From the NCBI GenBank assembly GCA_963734575.1, contig CAVTHT010000006.1:124001-188000 (forward strand): 64,000 nt of DNA, in the 5' to 3' direction. Position numbers and translations under genes: made by a program. The stretch is from CAIWHR01 sp963734575 (GTDB lineage Bacteria; Pseudomonadota; Gammaproteobacteria; Burkholderiales; Casimicrobiaceae). The notes under the pieces are model-generated. The model worked only from the letters and a program-made list of their open reading frames with translations. It searched no databases and was not told where the DNA came from. Of this stretch, positions 48,087 to 57,345 are shown one piece after another; within the stretch, counting starts at the first letter, position 1; every line of letters starts with the position of its first letter.

Positions 48087-49049
48087 ATGCAGTCATCGAA
48101 ACCATCGCCATCGAACGGCGTATCGGGCTGGCCGGCTTCCTTGTGGGCCGCACGCTCGGTCCGCGTCACCGTGCTCGCCGCCGTATTGCTCGCCGTCGGC
48201 ACGGCATCCGCCATCGCGCAGACTCCGGCGCTGGAGCGCGGACGATATCTCGTCACCGCGGTCATGGCGTGCGGCAACTGCCATACACCCAAGGATGCCG
48301 ATGGCCGACCCGTGGCCGGCCGCGAGCTGGCCGGTGGCGGCGTCGGCTTCGACATTCCGCCATTCGCCGGCACCGCCCCGAACATCACGCCGGACCGGGA
48401 GACCGGCATCGGCACCTGGAGTGACGAGGAGATCAAGCGAGCGATCACGCAGGGCATCCGCCCCGATCACGGCGCGCTCGCGGGCAAGCGTCTCGGCGTG
48501 CCGATGGCGACGAACTTCTTCAAGGCAATGACGGCTGCAGACCTCGACGCGGTGGTCGTCTACCTGCGTTCGGTCCCGCCCGTGCGCAACACCACGCCGC
48601 CGCCCATCTATCGCGCTCCTGTCACCCATGAAGCGTTTCCGGAAGCGGACCGCGGATTCACCGAACGCGACCTGACGGACAAGGTTCGCCGCGGCGCCTA
48701 TCTCGCGACGATCGCGCATTGCATGGAATGCCACACGCCCATGGAAAAGGGCGTGATGCAGTTCGAGACGGCGCTCGGCGCGGGCGGCAGACCATTCCTT
48801 CCTTCGTTCGTGAAGGGCCTGCCCGAGAGCTGGAAGGGCGCGGTCTCGCGCAACATCACGCCGCATCCGGAACAGGGCATCGGCAAATGGAGTGACGCCG
48901 AAATCAAGCGCGCCATCACGCAAGGCATCGGACGCGACGGCCGCTCGCTGCAGCCGCCCATGGCTTTCGCCTGGTACGCGGGCATCCGCGACGAGGACCT
49001 CGACGCTATCGTTGCCTACCTGCGAACGCTGCCGCAGCAACCGCACTGA
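48087..49049 (+). CDS. Diheme cytochrome c
   Basis: A 320-residue periplasmic protein. The leader (VTVLAAVLLAVGTASAIAQ) is followed by two cytochrome c domains with heme motifs MACGNCHTPKD near residue 60 and AHCMECHTPMEKG near residue 213. Each domain has a matching NITPD or NITPHPEQGIG-type loop and a WSDEEIKRAITQGI/WSDAEIKRAITQGI helix, indicating internal duplication. The architecture resembles cytochrome subunits of membrane alcohol or aldehyde dehydrogenases. It could serve the iorAB enzyme about 10 kb away, but that is speculation. Intact. Confidence 0.92.
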   Translation: MQSSKPSPSNGVSGWPASLWAARSVRVTVLAAVLLAVGTASAIAQTPALERGRYLVTAVMACGNCHTPKDADGRPVAGRELAGGGVGFDIPPFAGTAPNITPDRETGIGTWSDEEIKRAITQGIRPDHGALAGKRLGVPMATNFFKAMTAADLDAVVVYLRSVPPVRNTTPPPIYRAPVTHEAFPEADRGFTERDLTDKVRRGAYLATIAHCMECHTPMEKGVMQFETALGAGGRPFLPSFVKGLPESWKGAVSRNITPHPEQGIGKWSDAEIKRAITQGIGRDGRSLQPPMAFAWYAGIRDEDLDAIVAYLRTLPQQPH

Positions 49050-49088
49050 CCGTCGAGCACGGGAGCGCGCCCGCTGCCAAGGAACGGA

Positions 49089-49562
49089 TCAGGGCGGCGG
49101 CAGATCGACGAGGTAACCCGACAACGCGTATTCCCCACTGTAGCTCGCGCTGCTGCCGTAGGACGCTCCACCGTACACGTCGAACACGAGCTCCTGCGGC
49201 CCGTCCACGTAGATCTGGCCGTAGTGATTGAAGCCGTAGAAGCGGCGGTCTTCGCGTCCGGCAGTGAGCGCGCCGCTTTGCACCCACGGAAACGCGAAGC
49301 GGATGCGGCTGACGGTAAGGTACGCCGCGCCGAGGACGGTGCCGTCGCCGTAGTAGACGCCGGTCACGGTCTCGATGATCAGGCGCTTGCCGGCGGGCAC
49401 GCTCTTGGGCAGCTCACAACGGCCCATGCTCGCGCTGCTGGAGCTGCCCATGCTGCAGGTCGACAGGAACGGAACGACCGGAGTTCTCGCGTCGACCGCC
49501 AGCGCATCTGCGCAACCTAGCGATGCACACAGGAAGCCCAGGACCGTTGCCTTCGTGACCAT
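49089..49562 (-). CDS. Secreted hypothetical protein (157 residues)
   Basis: The start at 49562 gives the leader MVTKATVLGFLCASLGCADALA. The mature part is beta-rich with Tyr/Gly-rich strands (VTGVYYGDGTVLGAAYLTVS, RRFYGFNHYGQIYVDGPQEL, VFDVYGGASYGSSASYSGEY), suggesting a small periplasmic or surface beta-sandwich. No family recognised. It directly follows the Cys-rich lipoprotein gene with a 21-bp gap and may share its transcript. Confidence 0.6.
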   Translation of the reverse strand: MVTKATVLGFLCASLGCADALAVDARTPVVPFLSTCSMGSSSSASMGRCELPKSVPAGKRLIIETVTGVYYGDGTVLGAAYLTVSRIRFAFPWVQSGALTAGREDRRFYGFNHYGQIYVDGPQELVFDVYGGASYGSSASYSGEYALSGYLVDLPPP

Positions 49563-49583
49563 GTCCGCACCTCGCGATGTGAA

Positions 49584-50858
49584 TCAGTCGGGAATGTCGC
49601 AAACGGCATTACCCGATCCCGGATCGAGCTTGCACACGTCGCCGTCCCTGGCGCTGCAGCAGATCTGCGTGCCGCCCAGGGTGCACACGTTTCCATGCGA
49701 CACACAGGCCCGACAGAAGCCGAAGACACAAAGCTGCGGCGCGCCAGCCGCCTGACAGCAATGCGTGCCCTGCTGATTGTCCGGCACGCACGTCTGGCCG
49801 ACGGTCGAGCAGATGGGCCCATTGGGTCCGCTCGGCGTTGGCGGAGGCTTGCACACCCCGTTGCTGACGACGAGGCCGCTGTTGCATCCGGTGTTGTCGC
49901 AAGGAACCTGTCCATTGCTGCCGCAGAACCGGCACACGCCGCCGACCGGCTTCATCGGGTAGTTGCAGACGTGATTGCACGGCGGCTGCCCTTCGCCGCC
50001 GCAGCGCTGGCAGACGTTGTTCACGAGCGTCCAGCCGGGATCACAAACACCGTTGCAAGCCGGGAGGCCATTGGCTCCGCACGCGGTACAGACGCCATTG
50101 ATGATCTTGAGTCCCGGGGTGCACCCACGGTCGCAGGCGATCTGCCCGGCAGCACCGCATTGACGGCAGAGGCCTTGCGCCACGCTGAGCCCGGCCTTGC
50201 AATGGCCGCCCTCGCACGGCACCTGCATATTGCCGCCGCAGAGGTTGCACACCCCGTTGATGTCCAGCTCCAAGGGGGCGTCGCAGCCCCAGCGACACGG
50301 CGGCTTGCCGGCGGCGCCGCAAGCCGCGCACACGCCGGCCGTCGCCGGTGCGTTGCTGAACTTGCATTCGAGATGGTCACCGATGCAACGGGCGGTGGCT
50401 TGCGCTGCATCGGGACCGCAGCAGGCGCCGCCATCCGTCGTGCCGCAGTTGAAGCACTGATGCGACTTCACGTCGCAAGCACCGGTCTTGCACATCTCCA
50501 CCATGTCGAACGTGTTCGGCGAGTAGAGGGCGCCGGTGGACGTCCACTTCGTGGCCCGCGTCTCGGGGCCGTCGCAGCAGGCCTGTCCCGTTCCGCCACA
50601 GGGCGAAACGCACGTGTTCGTCGCGAGATTGCACCCGAGGCCCTTGTTGCAGGACACGATCGGGCCGAGCGAGGGCGGGGTCGAAACGGGCGGGCGGCAA
50701 CACACGCCACCCAGAGCACCACAGAACAGTGCTCCGCCGGTGATGACACTGCCGGGGCGCACGACCGTTGTGGGGGCGCAGCCGGCGAGGAGCGCGGCCG
50801 CTGCGCAGACGAGGAGCGACGCGATCGTACGACATCCCGAACTATGGAACGGTCCCAT
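49584..50858 (-). CDS. Cysteine-rich repeat lipoprotein (424 residues)
   Basis: The ATG at 50858 has GGGAGG upstream. The signal ends LLVCAAAALLAGCAPTT, a lipobox. The mature protein is packed with cysteines in tandem modules of about 25–30 residues with consensus NGVCxxCGxxGxPPC, xxGCxxGLxxxNGVC, at least six of them in the middle (for example INGVCNLCGGNMQVPCEGGH, INGVCTACGANGLPACNGVC). Flanking Cys-rich parts include VCCRPPVSTPPSLG and TQICCSARDGDVC. The pattern suggests a disulfide-laced surface protein, similar in style to Cys-rich proteins of myxobacteria and soil proteobacteria. Function unknown; intact. Confidence 0.78.
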   Translation of the reverse strand: MGPFHSSGCRTIASLLVCAAAALLAGCAPTTVVRPGSVITGGALFCGALGGVCCRPPVSTPPSLGPIVSCNKGLGCNLATNTCVSPCGGTGQACCDGPETRATKWTSTGALYSPNTFDMVEMCKTGACDVKSHQCFNCGTTDGGACCGPDAAQATARCIGDHLECKFSNAPATAGVCAACGAAGKPPCRWGCDAPLELDINGVCNLCGGNMQVPCEGGHCKAGLSVAQGLCRQCGAAGQIACDRGCTPGLKIINGVCTACGANGLPACNGVCDPGWTLVNNVCQRCGGEGQPPCNHVCNYPMKPVGGVCRFCGSNGQVPCDNTGCNSGLVVSNGVCKPPPTPSGPNGPICSTVGQTCVPDNQQGTHCCQAAGAPQLCVFGFCRACVSHGNVCTLGGTQICCSARDGDVCKLDPGSGNAVCDIPD

Positions 50859-51101
50859 GCGAGCCTCCCTGACGGTCGTACGAAGGGCATGGTATGCCGT
50901 TGCGGTGGGAAAGAACAGGCGATGGGTAGTTGGAGCTGCGGCGTCGTGTTCATCACGCCACTGTTTGCAGCTTGCGAGGGTATTCGCAAGCGCAGCCCTT
51001 ACGTGATTCCAGACGCGCAGTGCACAGTGCTGTCGTCGTGGCGTGTTGGGGGCCCGCGCGGTAAGCTGCGCATCTCGCTTCTGACGCTGCAGGAGGCACC
51101 G

Positions 51102-51353
51102 ATGAGCCGCCTTGCCGTAACCTTCCCCGAGCTCCTGTTGGTCGCCGGCACGCGCGCCGTCGGCGGTGTGGGAGTAGGCCTTCTGATCGCAGGTCACCTG
51201 ACCGCGCGCCAACGACGCACACTTGGCTTGGGTCTGCTCGCCGTCGGTGCGCTCAGCACGATCCCGCTCGCGGCTCGCATACTCCCGCGCGTTCGACACC
51301 GGATCGTTGCGGCTTCAGACCCTCATCGGGTGACCGAGGCCGACGTCAGTTGA
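51102..51353 (+). CDS. Small membrane protein (83 residues)
   Basis: An ATG at 51102 after AGGAGG. Two hydrophobic stretches (LLLVAGTRAVGGVGVGLLIA, LGLGLLAVGALSTIPLAARI) surround the short basic loop GHLTARQRRT, and the C-terminus is polar. It resembles small inner-membrane proteins of unknown function that are widespread in proteobacteria. It is divergent from the Cys-rich lipoprotein gene. Confidence 0.65.
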   Translation: MSRLAVTFPELLLVAGTRAVGGVGVGLLIAGHLTARQRRTLGLGLLAVGALSTIPLAARILPRVRHRIVAASDPHRVTEADVS

Positions 51354-51476
51354 CGCGCAGCGCGCTCATGCGAGAACAATGATGCCACGGCCGCGCCTGT
51401 CAGCGGGCCTTGCGGTCCACTCGCATTTGCAAGCTGACTGCACTGCATGACGTCGAATCGCTGCCAGGAGACTGCC

Positions 51477-52349
51477 GTGCCGTATCACTGCTTCAACGTC
51501 GACATCGTCGACGATGTCGCTCACATCCAGCTCACGCGGGGCGACGCACTCAATACGATGGTGCCGGAGTTCTGGAACGAGCTGCCTCGGATCGTGCGGG
51601 ACATCGACGACAACGCCAAGGCGCGCGTCATCGTGATCTCTTCGACGGGCAAGCATTTCTCCGCAGGCATGGACCTGTCGGCATTTGGTGATCCCAACGC
51701 GAACCCTGCCTCCCGGGCTCCCATCGGGGAGCGCGGTCGCGTGCGCGCGAATCTGCGCCGAAGCATCCTCGACATCCAGGAAACCTTCAACGTCGTCGAG
51801 CGTGCCCGCATGCCGGTGTTGATGGCGATCCAAGGCGGTTGTATTGGTGGCGCGGTCGATTTCGCAAGCGCCTGCGACTGTCGCTATGCCACCGCGGACG
51901 CGTTCTTCGTCATTCAGGAAATCAATATCGGCATGACGGCCGATGTCGGCACGTTCCCCAGACTCTGTCTCTTGATGCCGCAAGGCATGGTGCGTGAGCT
52001 CGCCTATACCGGCCGCCGCCTCTCAGCGCAGAGGGCGTTGGAGCTCGGCCTCGTCAACGCAGTATTTGACACGCAGAAAGAGATGGTCGATCACGTCATG
52101 GGCGTTGCGGCGGACATCGCCGGGAAGTCGCCCCTTGCGGTGCACGGCTCCAAGGTAATGATCAATTACGCGCGCGATCACTCGATTGCCGATGGGCTCG
52201 ACTACGTTGCGACGTGGCAGGCCGGCATGTTCAACCCGGAAGCCGACATCATGGAGAGCCTGAAGGCGAAAGCCGAGAAGCGCCAAGGGAAGTTCGCCGA
52301 TCTGCTGCCGGCGCGGCCGATATTCGATGCCAAAACGCCGAGACCGTGA
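51477..52349 (+). CDS. Crotonase family, dienoyl-CoA isomerase-like
   Basis: A 290-residue enzyme. The GTG at 51477 is used because AGGAG lies 6 bases upstream; an ATG at 51447 lacks a site. Oxyanion-hole segments are GKHFSAGMDLSAFG and IQGGCIGGAVDFASACDCRY. The downstream FFVIQEINIGMTADVGTFPR carries Glu and Asp at the positions used by delta3,5-delta2,4-dienoyl-CoA isomerases, rather than the two Glu of enoyl-CoA hydratase. It probably shifts double bonds during beta-oxidation of unsaturated acyl-CoAs. It is convergent with tRNA-Asn. Intact. Confidence 0.87.
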   Translation: MPYHCFNVDIVDDVAHIQLTRGDALNTMVPEFWNELPRIVRDIDDNAKARVIVISSTGKHFSAGMDLSAFGDPNANPASRAPIGERGRVRANLRRSILDIQETFNVVERARMPVLMAIQGGCIGGAVDFASACDCRYATADAFFVIQEINIGMTADVGTFPRLCLLMPQGMVRELAYTGRRLSAQRALELGLVNAVFDTQKEMVDHVMGVAADIAGKSPLAVHGSKVMINYARDHSIADGLDYVATWQAGMFNPEADIMESLKAKAEKRQGKFADLLPARPIFDAKTPRP

Positions 52350-52425
52350 TTGCACGAGCTGGCCCGACGATCGCCCACGTGATAGCGACAATGGCCTGCG
52401 CATTGCACGCAAGCCATTGAAGTAT

Positions 52426-52501
52426 TGGCTCCCCGACCAGGGCTCGAACCTGGGACCTGCGGATTAACAGTCCGTCGCTCTACCGACTGAGCTATCGGGG
52501 A
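52426..52501 (-). tRNA. tRNA-Asn (anticodon GTT)
   Basis: A complete 76-nt tRNA on the minus strand with encoded CCA. The acceptor stem TCCCCGA pairs with TCGGGGA. The D arm AGCTCAGTCGGTAGAGC, anticodon loop CTGTTAA (anticodon GTT) and T arm with GGTTCGAGCCC are all canonical. Confidence 0.97.
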
Positions 52502-52826
52502 ACAGCCTTCAATTTTACTGTTTAGCGGCCGTCCGGGTCAAATCGCGCCACGCTCCAGCGTGATCCGCGACGCACAGCCCACGCAATGCAGCCCGCGACG
52601 GGTCAGTGTGTGCCCCGCACCGGCAGTTTTCCCGCCGGATGATCGCGACGCGCCGCGCTTTTCACCCGTCCACTCCTTGCTCTCCGGCCTCGAAGCGACG
52701 CCGGGCCCGCTTGTTGCTTTGCATGCGAACCCCTTTTGAGCTTGCGTCCGCGCTCCGACAAACCGTGCCGGCTTCCGCTTTCCCCCTGCTGCACCGTGCG
52801 AACTTGCACCTCGAGCGTTCCTGTCC
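52502..52826. other. Gene-poor 325-bp region
   Basis: No gene is recognised between the tRNA and the PAS-GGDEF-EAL gene. Short open stretches exist on the minus strand, for instance MQSNKRARRRFEAGEQ after an AGGGG, and a stop-free stretch ending RGLHCVGCASRITLERGAI at 52538. Neither has enough support to call. Confidence 0.4.
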
Positions 52827-54836
52827 GTGGACCGGCGACGACTCACCTCGTTGTACCGCGACCGCACCGTGCGGGCAGCCGCGATGATGCATCGACGCCT
52901 CGCCCGCCAGCTCCGGCGCCTCGGCCTCGGCCCCGACGTCCTTCCCGACGGTCGCAAATGGCGAGCGCTGCTCGCTCGCGTAGGCCACGCATACGCGAAA
53001 GCGGAACGCGAGCGCGACCTGCTGCAGGTGACGCAGGAGGACTCGTCGCGCGAGCTCCGCGCGTTGAACGACGCCCTGCAGGCACAGCGCGATTCGCTCG
53101 AAGCACGGGTGATCGAGCGCACGGCCGAGCTCGCCGCGAGCGACGCCCGCTTCCGCAGCCTCACCTCACTGGGTTCGGACTGGTACTGGGAGCAGGACGA
53201 TCAATTCCGCTTCACGCTCGTCAGTCGCGAGCTGCTCGACGTTCTCGGCGCCAGCATGGAAGCTCATCTGGGCCGGAAGCGCTGGGAGCTTCCCGGCATG
53301 GACGAGCCGGAAGGCGGCTGGGCCGCGCATCGCGCGCAGCTCGAGGCGCACGAGACGTTTCGCAATCTCGTGCTGCGCCGCGTGCTGCCCGACGGCAAGG
53401 TCACGCACGTGCTGGTGAGCGGTGAGCCGATTTTCGATGCGCAGGGCAAGTTCACGGGATACCGCGGCGTGGGGCGCGACATCTCCGACCAGAAGACCGT
53501 GGAAGCCAACATCAGCCGCCTCGCGCACTACGATGCACTGACGGGTCTGTACAACCGCGCCGCGTTTCTGGATCGGCTGGAGCATGCGCTTGCCGTCGCG
53601 CACCGAACGAGCCGGCAGATCGCCGTGCTGTTCATCGATCTCGACCGTTTCAAGGACGTCAACGACGCCTTCGGGCACGTCACCGGTGACGAGGTGCTGC
53701 GCACGATGGCCGAGCGCATCTCCGGCTCGATTCGCACTGCCGACACCGCCGCACGCCTGGGCGGCGACGAGTTCATCGTGCTGGCGGAAACCATCGCCGG
53801 ACAGGACGACGTCCGCGAGGTTGCGCAACGTCTCCTCGACGTGCTGGCCGACACCTTCTCGATTCGCGGCCAGGAATGCCGCCTCGGTGCAAGCATCGGC
53901 ATCGCCATGTTCCCGCAGGATGGCAAGAGCGCTGCGCAGATGCTCAAGCAGGCCGATGCCGCGATGTACCGCTCGAAGCAGTCGGGCCGCAACGGGTTCG
54001 CGTTCTTCTCCGACGGCGACCGCCGCGCTCCCGAAGAACGCATGGTGCTCTCCGCCGGCATCCGCCGCGCCCTCGATGCCGACGAGCTGGTGCTGCATTA
54101 CCAACCGAAGGTGTGCGTGGCAACGGGTCGCATGACGGGCGTCGAAGCGCTCGTGCGCTGGCGTCATCCCGAGCGCGGGCTGCTGCTGCCCGCCGCCTTC
54201 ATTCCGCTCGCCGAGGACTCCGGGCTCATCCGCTACATCGGCCGCTGGGTGCTGCGGCGCGCGTGCGCGCAGGCCGCGCTGTGGCAGATGGAAGACTTCG
54301 GTCCCGTGCGCGTGGCCATCAACCTGTCGCCGCTGCAGTTCTCCGACGAGCGCTTCGCCGTCGAGATCCCGCACGCACTCGCCGAGACGGGCCTCGCGCC
54401 GGAGCTCCTCGAGGTGGAGATCACCGAAAGCATGATGATGGAGCAGCCCGAGCGCGCGGCCGCGCGCCTCGTTGCCATACGCGAGATGGGCGTGCACGTG
54501 TCGATCGACGATTTCGGCACGGGGTTTTCATCGCTCGCGCGGCTCAAGAAGTTCCCGATCGAGAGCCTCAAGATCGACCGCTCGTTCATTCGCGACATCG
54601 CCACCGATCCCGACGACGCCGCGATCGTGTCGGCGGTGATCGCGATGGCGCACCGCCTGCGCGTGAAGGTGGTGGCCGAAGGCGTCGAGACCGCGGGTCA
54701 GCTCGCGTTCCTGCGCGAGCGTCGCTGCGACGAGATCCAGGGCTTCTACTTCAGTCCGCCGGTCGCACCGGAGGCGATCGCCGCGTTTGCCCGCACGCAT
54801 GGCGTCGTCGCCATGGAACAGGCCTGCCTGCCCTGA
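52827..54836 (+). CDS. PAS–GGDEF–EAL cyclic-di-GMP signalling protein
   Basis: A 669-residue cytosolic protein. Residues 1–95 form a coiled coil (AYAKAERERDLLQVTQEDSS). A PAS domain follows at about 105–220 (SLTSLGSDWYWEQDDQFRFT). The diguanylate cyclase domain has an intact active site, ARLGGDEFIVLAE, and the phosphodiesterase domain has intact GVEALVRWRHPERG, INLSPLQFS and DDFGTGFSSLARLKKFP. Both activities therefore look competent; which dominates cannot be told. The GTG start at 52827 lacks a clear ribosome site, and an ATG at 52884 is an alternative. Intact. Confidence 0.92.
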   Translation: MDRRRLTSLYRDRTVRAAAMMHRRLARQLRRLGLGPDVLPDGRKWRALLARVGHAYAKAERERDLLQVTQEDSSRELRALNDALQAQRDSLEARVIERTAELAASDARFRSLTSLGSDWYWEQDDQFRFTLVSRELLDVLGASMEAHLGRKRWELPGMDEPEGGWAAHRAQLEAHETFRNLVLRRVLPDGKVTHVLVSGEPIFDAQGKFTGYRGVGRDISDQKTVEANISRLAHYDALTGLYNRAAFLDRLEHALAVAHRTSRQIAVLFIDLDRFKDVNDAFGHVTGDEVLRTMAERISGSIRTADTAARLGGDEFIVLAETIAGQDDVREVAQRLLDVLADTFSIRGQECRLGASIGIAMFPQDGKSAAQMLKQADAAMYRSKQSGRNGFAFFSDGDRRAPEERMVLSAGIRRALDADELVLHYQPKVCVATGRMTGVEALVRWRHPERGLLLPAAFIPLAEDSGLIRYIGRWVLRRACAQAALWQMEDFGPVRVAINLSPLQFSDERFAVEIPHALAETGLAPELLEVEITESMMMEQPERAAARLVAIREMGVHVSIDDFGTGFSSLARLKKFPIESLKIDRSFIRDIATDPDDAAIVSAVIAMAHRLRVKVVAEGVETAGQLAFLRERRCDEIQGFYFSPPVAPEAIAAFARTHGVVAMEQACLP

Positions 54837-54846
54837 CGCCGGATCG

Positions 54847-55494
54847 TCAGCGCGACGAGGTGTCCGCGAGATGCGGCGCGGCCAGCCGCAGGTAGTGGAA
54901 CATCGACCAGAGCGTCAGCACCGCCGCAACCCACAGCGCGATCGAGCCCACCAGCGGCGTCGATACGCCCGGAATCACGGGCTCCCACAGCAGCAGCGCG
55001 ATGATCGCCGTCATCTGTGACGCGGTCTTGATCTTGCCCACGAACGCGACGGCAACGCTGCGGCTCCGACCGAGTTGCGCCATCCATTCGCGCAGCGCGG
55101 AGATGGCGATCTCGCGGCCGATGATGATCATGGCGAGGTACGCTTCCGCGCGGTCGAGCCACACCAGCATGATCAGCGCGGCCGCCACCATCAGCTTGTC
55201 GGCGACCGGATCGAGGAAGGCGCCGAAGGCACTCGTCTCGCCCCAGCGGCGCGCCAGGTAACCGTCGAGCCAGTCGGTGATCGCCGCGAGCGCGAACATC
55301 GTCATCGCCGTCCAGTTCTTGCCTGCCGGCGAGAGGACCGAGGCGGGCAGGTAGTAGACACCCACGAAGACCGGAATCAGGACGATCCGCAGCCACGTCA
55401 GGGCGATCGGGATGTTGAAGAGCATGGCAACGGGCGCCGGACCGGTGGTCTCCGGCTCGCGCCCCGGCATTCTACGCTCGGCCCCGGCGTTCAT
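54847..55494 (-). CDS. pgsA: CDP-diacylglycerol–glycerol-3-phosphate 3-phosphatidyltransferase
   Basis: Makes phosphatidylglycerol phosphate at the inner membrane, the committed step to PG and cardiolipin. The CDP-alcohol phosphotransferase motif is complete: DWLDGYLARR followed by GAFLDPVADK. Hydrophobic helices include LTWLRIVLIPVFVGVYYL, AALIMLVWLD and AIIALLLWEPVIPGV. The ATG at 55494 overlaps the uvrC stop (TGATG), suggesting coupling. A second start at 55425 (MLFNIPIALTWLRIV) corresponds to the usual family start, so the first 23 residues may be an extension. Confidence 0.93.
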   Translation of the reverse strand: MNAGAERRMPGREPETTGPAPVAMLFNIPIALTWLRIVLIPVFVGVYYLPASVLSPAGKNWTAMTMFALAAITDWLDGYLARRWGETSAFGAFLDPVADKLMVAAALIMLVWLDRAEAYLAMIIIGREIAISALREWMAQLGRSRSVAVAFVGKIKTASQMTAIIALLLWEPVIPGVSTPLVGSIALWVAAVLTLWSMFHYLRLAAPHLADTSSR

Positions 55495-57338
55495 CAGTGC
55501 AGGCTCGCGAAGATGCGCTCGGCGAGCGCGCGGCTGATGCCGGGCACGCGCGCGAGATCGTCGACGCTCGCCGACTGCACGCCGCGCAACCCGCCGAAGT
55601 GGGCGAGCAGTGCCTTGCGCTTGTGCGCACCGACGCCATCGATCTCCTCCAGCGACGACGTCGTGCGCGCCTTGGCCCGCCGCGCGCGGTGGCCCTGGAT
55701 CGCGAAGCGGTGCGCTTCGTCGCGGATCTGCTGCAGGAGGTGCAGTCCCGGATGGTCCGGCGGCAGGTTGAGCGGCTGCGCGCGATCGGGAAAGACGATG
55801 TCCTCCTCGCCGGGCTTGCGCTCGGGTCCCTTGGCGATGCCGATGAGCCGCGTCGAATGCAGGCCCTGCTCGGCCAGCACTTCCGCCGCGACCCCTACCT
55901 GCCCCTTGCCGCCGTCGATCACGAGCAGGTCGGGCGCCGGATATTCACCGGAGACGATGCGCGCGCAGCGGCGCGACAGAGCCTCGCGCATCGCGGCGTA
56001 GTCGTCGCCGCCCATCGCGGGCGACACGTTGAAGCGGCGGTACTCCGAATTCTGCATCGCGTGGCGGTCGAAGATGACGCAGGATGCCACGGCACGCTCG
56101 CCCATCGTGTGCGAAATGTCGAAGCATTCGATGCGCTGGGCCGACGGCGGCAGGGCAAGCGCCGCCTGCAGCGCGGCCAGGCGGTCCTCCTGCGTCGCCT
56201 TCTGGGCGAGCTTCTGCCCGATCGCGAACTCCGCGTTCTGCATCGCCATCGCGAGCCAGACGCGGCGCTCGCCGCCGGGATGGCCGACGATCTGCACCTT
56301 CTGCCCGGTCTGCAGCGACAGCACTTCGGCGAGCGTCTCGTGATCGCCGGCACCGGGCGCGATGATCGTCGGCGGCACCGGCCGCTCGACATAGTGCTGC
56401 TCGAGGAATGCGCATACGACTTCATCGAGCGACGACGCGTCGGCATGCTGCGGGAAGAACGTGCGGTCGCCGACGTGCCGACCGCCGCGAATCATCACCA
56501 GGTTCACCGCGACGAGGCCCTGCTCCGCCGACGCCGCAACGACGTCGAGATCACCCGCGGTGGCGCTCTCCACGAACTGCCGCGACTGCAGCTGCTGCAG
56601 GCGGGTGATCTTGTCGCGGATGCGCGCCGCGCGCTCGAACTCGAGCTTCGCGCTCGCCTGCTCCATCTGTCCCTGCAGCTGCGCGAGCACCTCGGTCGTC
56701 TTGCCCTGCAGGAAGAGCAGCGCGCTCTGCACGTCGTTGGCGTATTCCTCCTGCGCGATGAGGCCGACGCACGGCCCGCTGCAGCGCTGGATCTGGTGCA
56801 GCATGCAGGGCCGCGAGCGGTTCGCGAACACCGTGTTCTCGCAGGTGCGCAGCTGGAACACCTTCTGCAGGAGCGCCATGCCTTCGCGCACGGCGCCGGC
56901 GCTGGGGAACGGGCCGAAGTACTTGTGCTGGCGATCGAGCCTGCCACGGTGAAAGCGCAGCTGCGGGAATGCTTCGCCGGTGAGGCACACGTACGGATAG
57001 CTCTTGTCGTCGCGAAAGAGGATGTTGTAGCGCGGCTCGAGCGCCTTGATGAGATTGTTCTCGAGCAGCAGCGCTTCGCCTTCGGAGCGCGTGACGGTGG
57101 TCTCGACACGCGCCACCTGCGCCACCATCACGGCGATGCGCGGCTCGTGGCCCGTCTTCTGGAAGTAGCTCGACACGCGCTTCTTGAGATCGCGCGCCTT
57201 GCCGACATAGAGCGTCTCGCCTGCCGCATCGAACATGCGATACACGCCCGGCCGATGCGGCAGCGACGCCATCACCTCGCGCGCGTCGAAGGCCGGCGGG
57301 CGCGGCGCCGTGGTATCGGGTTCGGTCGAGGTCGTCAC
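55494..57338 (-). CDS. uvrC: Excinuclease ABC subunit C
   Basis: A 614-residue nucleotide-excision-repair nuclease that makes the dual incisions on damaged DNA after UvrAB loading. The N-terminal GIY-YIG domain has PHRPGVYRMFDAAGETLYVG and KKRVSSYFQ. A Cys-rich element RPCMLHQIQRCSGPC follows, then the UVR segment AKLEFERAARIRDKI. The RNase-H-like nuclease has IECFDISHTMGERAVASCVI and PDLLVIDGGKGQVGVA, and a helix-hairpin-helix pair closes it (LEEIDGVGAHKRKALLAHFG, LARVPGISRALAERI). The GTG at 57338 lies 7 bp after the glycosylase stop. Intact. Confidence 0.96.
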   Translation of the reverse strand: MTTSTEPDTTAPRPPAFDAREVMASLPHRPGVYRMFDAAGETLYVGKARDLKKRVSSYFQKTGHEPRIAVMVAQVARVETTVTRSEGEALLLENNLIKALEPRYNILFRDDKSYPYVCLTGEAFPQLRFHRGRLDRQHKYFGPFPSAGAVREGMALLQKVFQLRTCENTVFANRSRPCMLHQIQRCSGPCVGLIAQEEYANDVQSALLFLQGKTTEVLAQLQGQMEQASAKLEFERAARIRDKITRLQQLQSRQFVESATAGDLDVVAASAEQGLVAVNLVMIRGGRHVGDRTFFPQHADASSLDEVVCAFLEQHYVERPVPPTIIAPGAGDHETLAEVLSLQTGQKVQIVGHPGGERRVWLAMAMQNAEFAIGQKLAQKATQEDRLAALQAALALPPSAQRIECFDISHTMGERAVASCVIFDRHAMQNSEYRRFNVSPAMGGDDYAAMREALSRRCARIVSGEYPAPDLLVIDGGKGQVGVAAEVLAEQGLHSTRLIGIAKGPERKPGEEDIVFPDRAQPLNLPPDHPGLHLLQQIRDEAHRFAIQGHRARRAKARTTSSLEEIDGVGAHKRKALLAHFGGLRGVQSASVDDLARVPGISRALAERIFASLH

Positions 57339-57345
57339 GCTGTGC

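Noticed and set aside
52538..52826. Possible small minus-strand gene ending in RGLHCVGCASRITLERGAI
   Set aside because: No start codon with a ribosome site in that frame near the region, and no recognisable family; left as gene-poor sequence.
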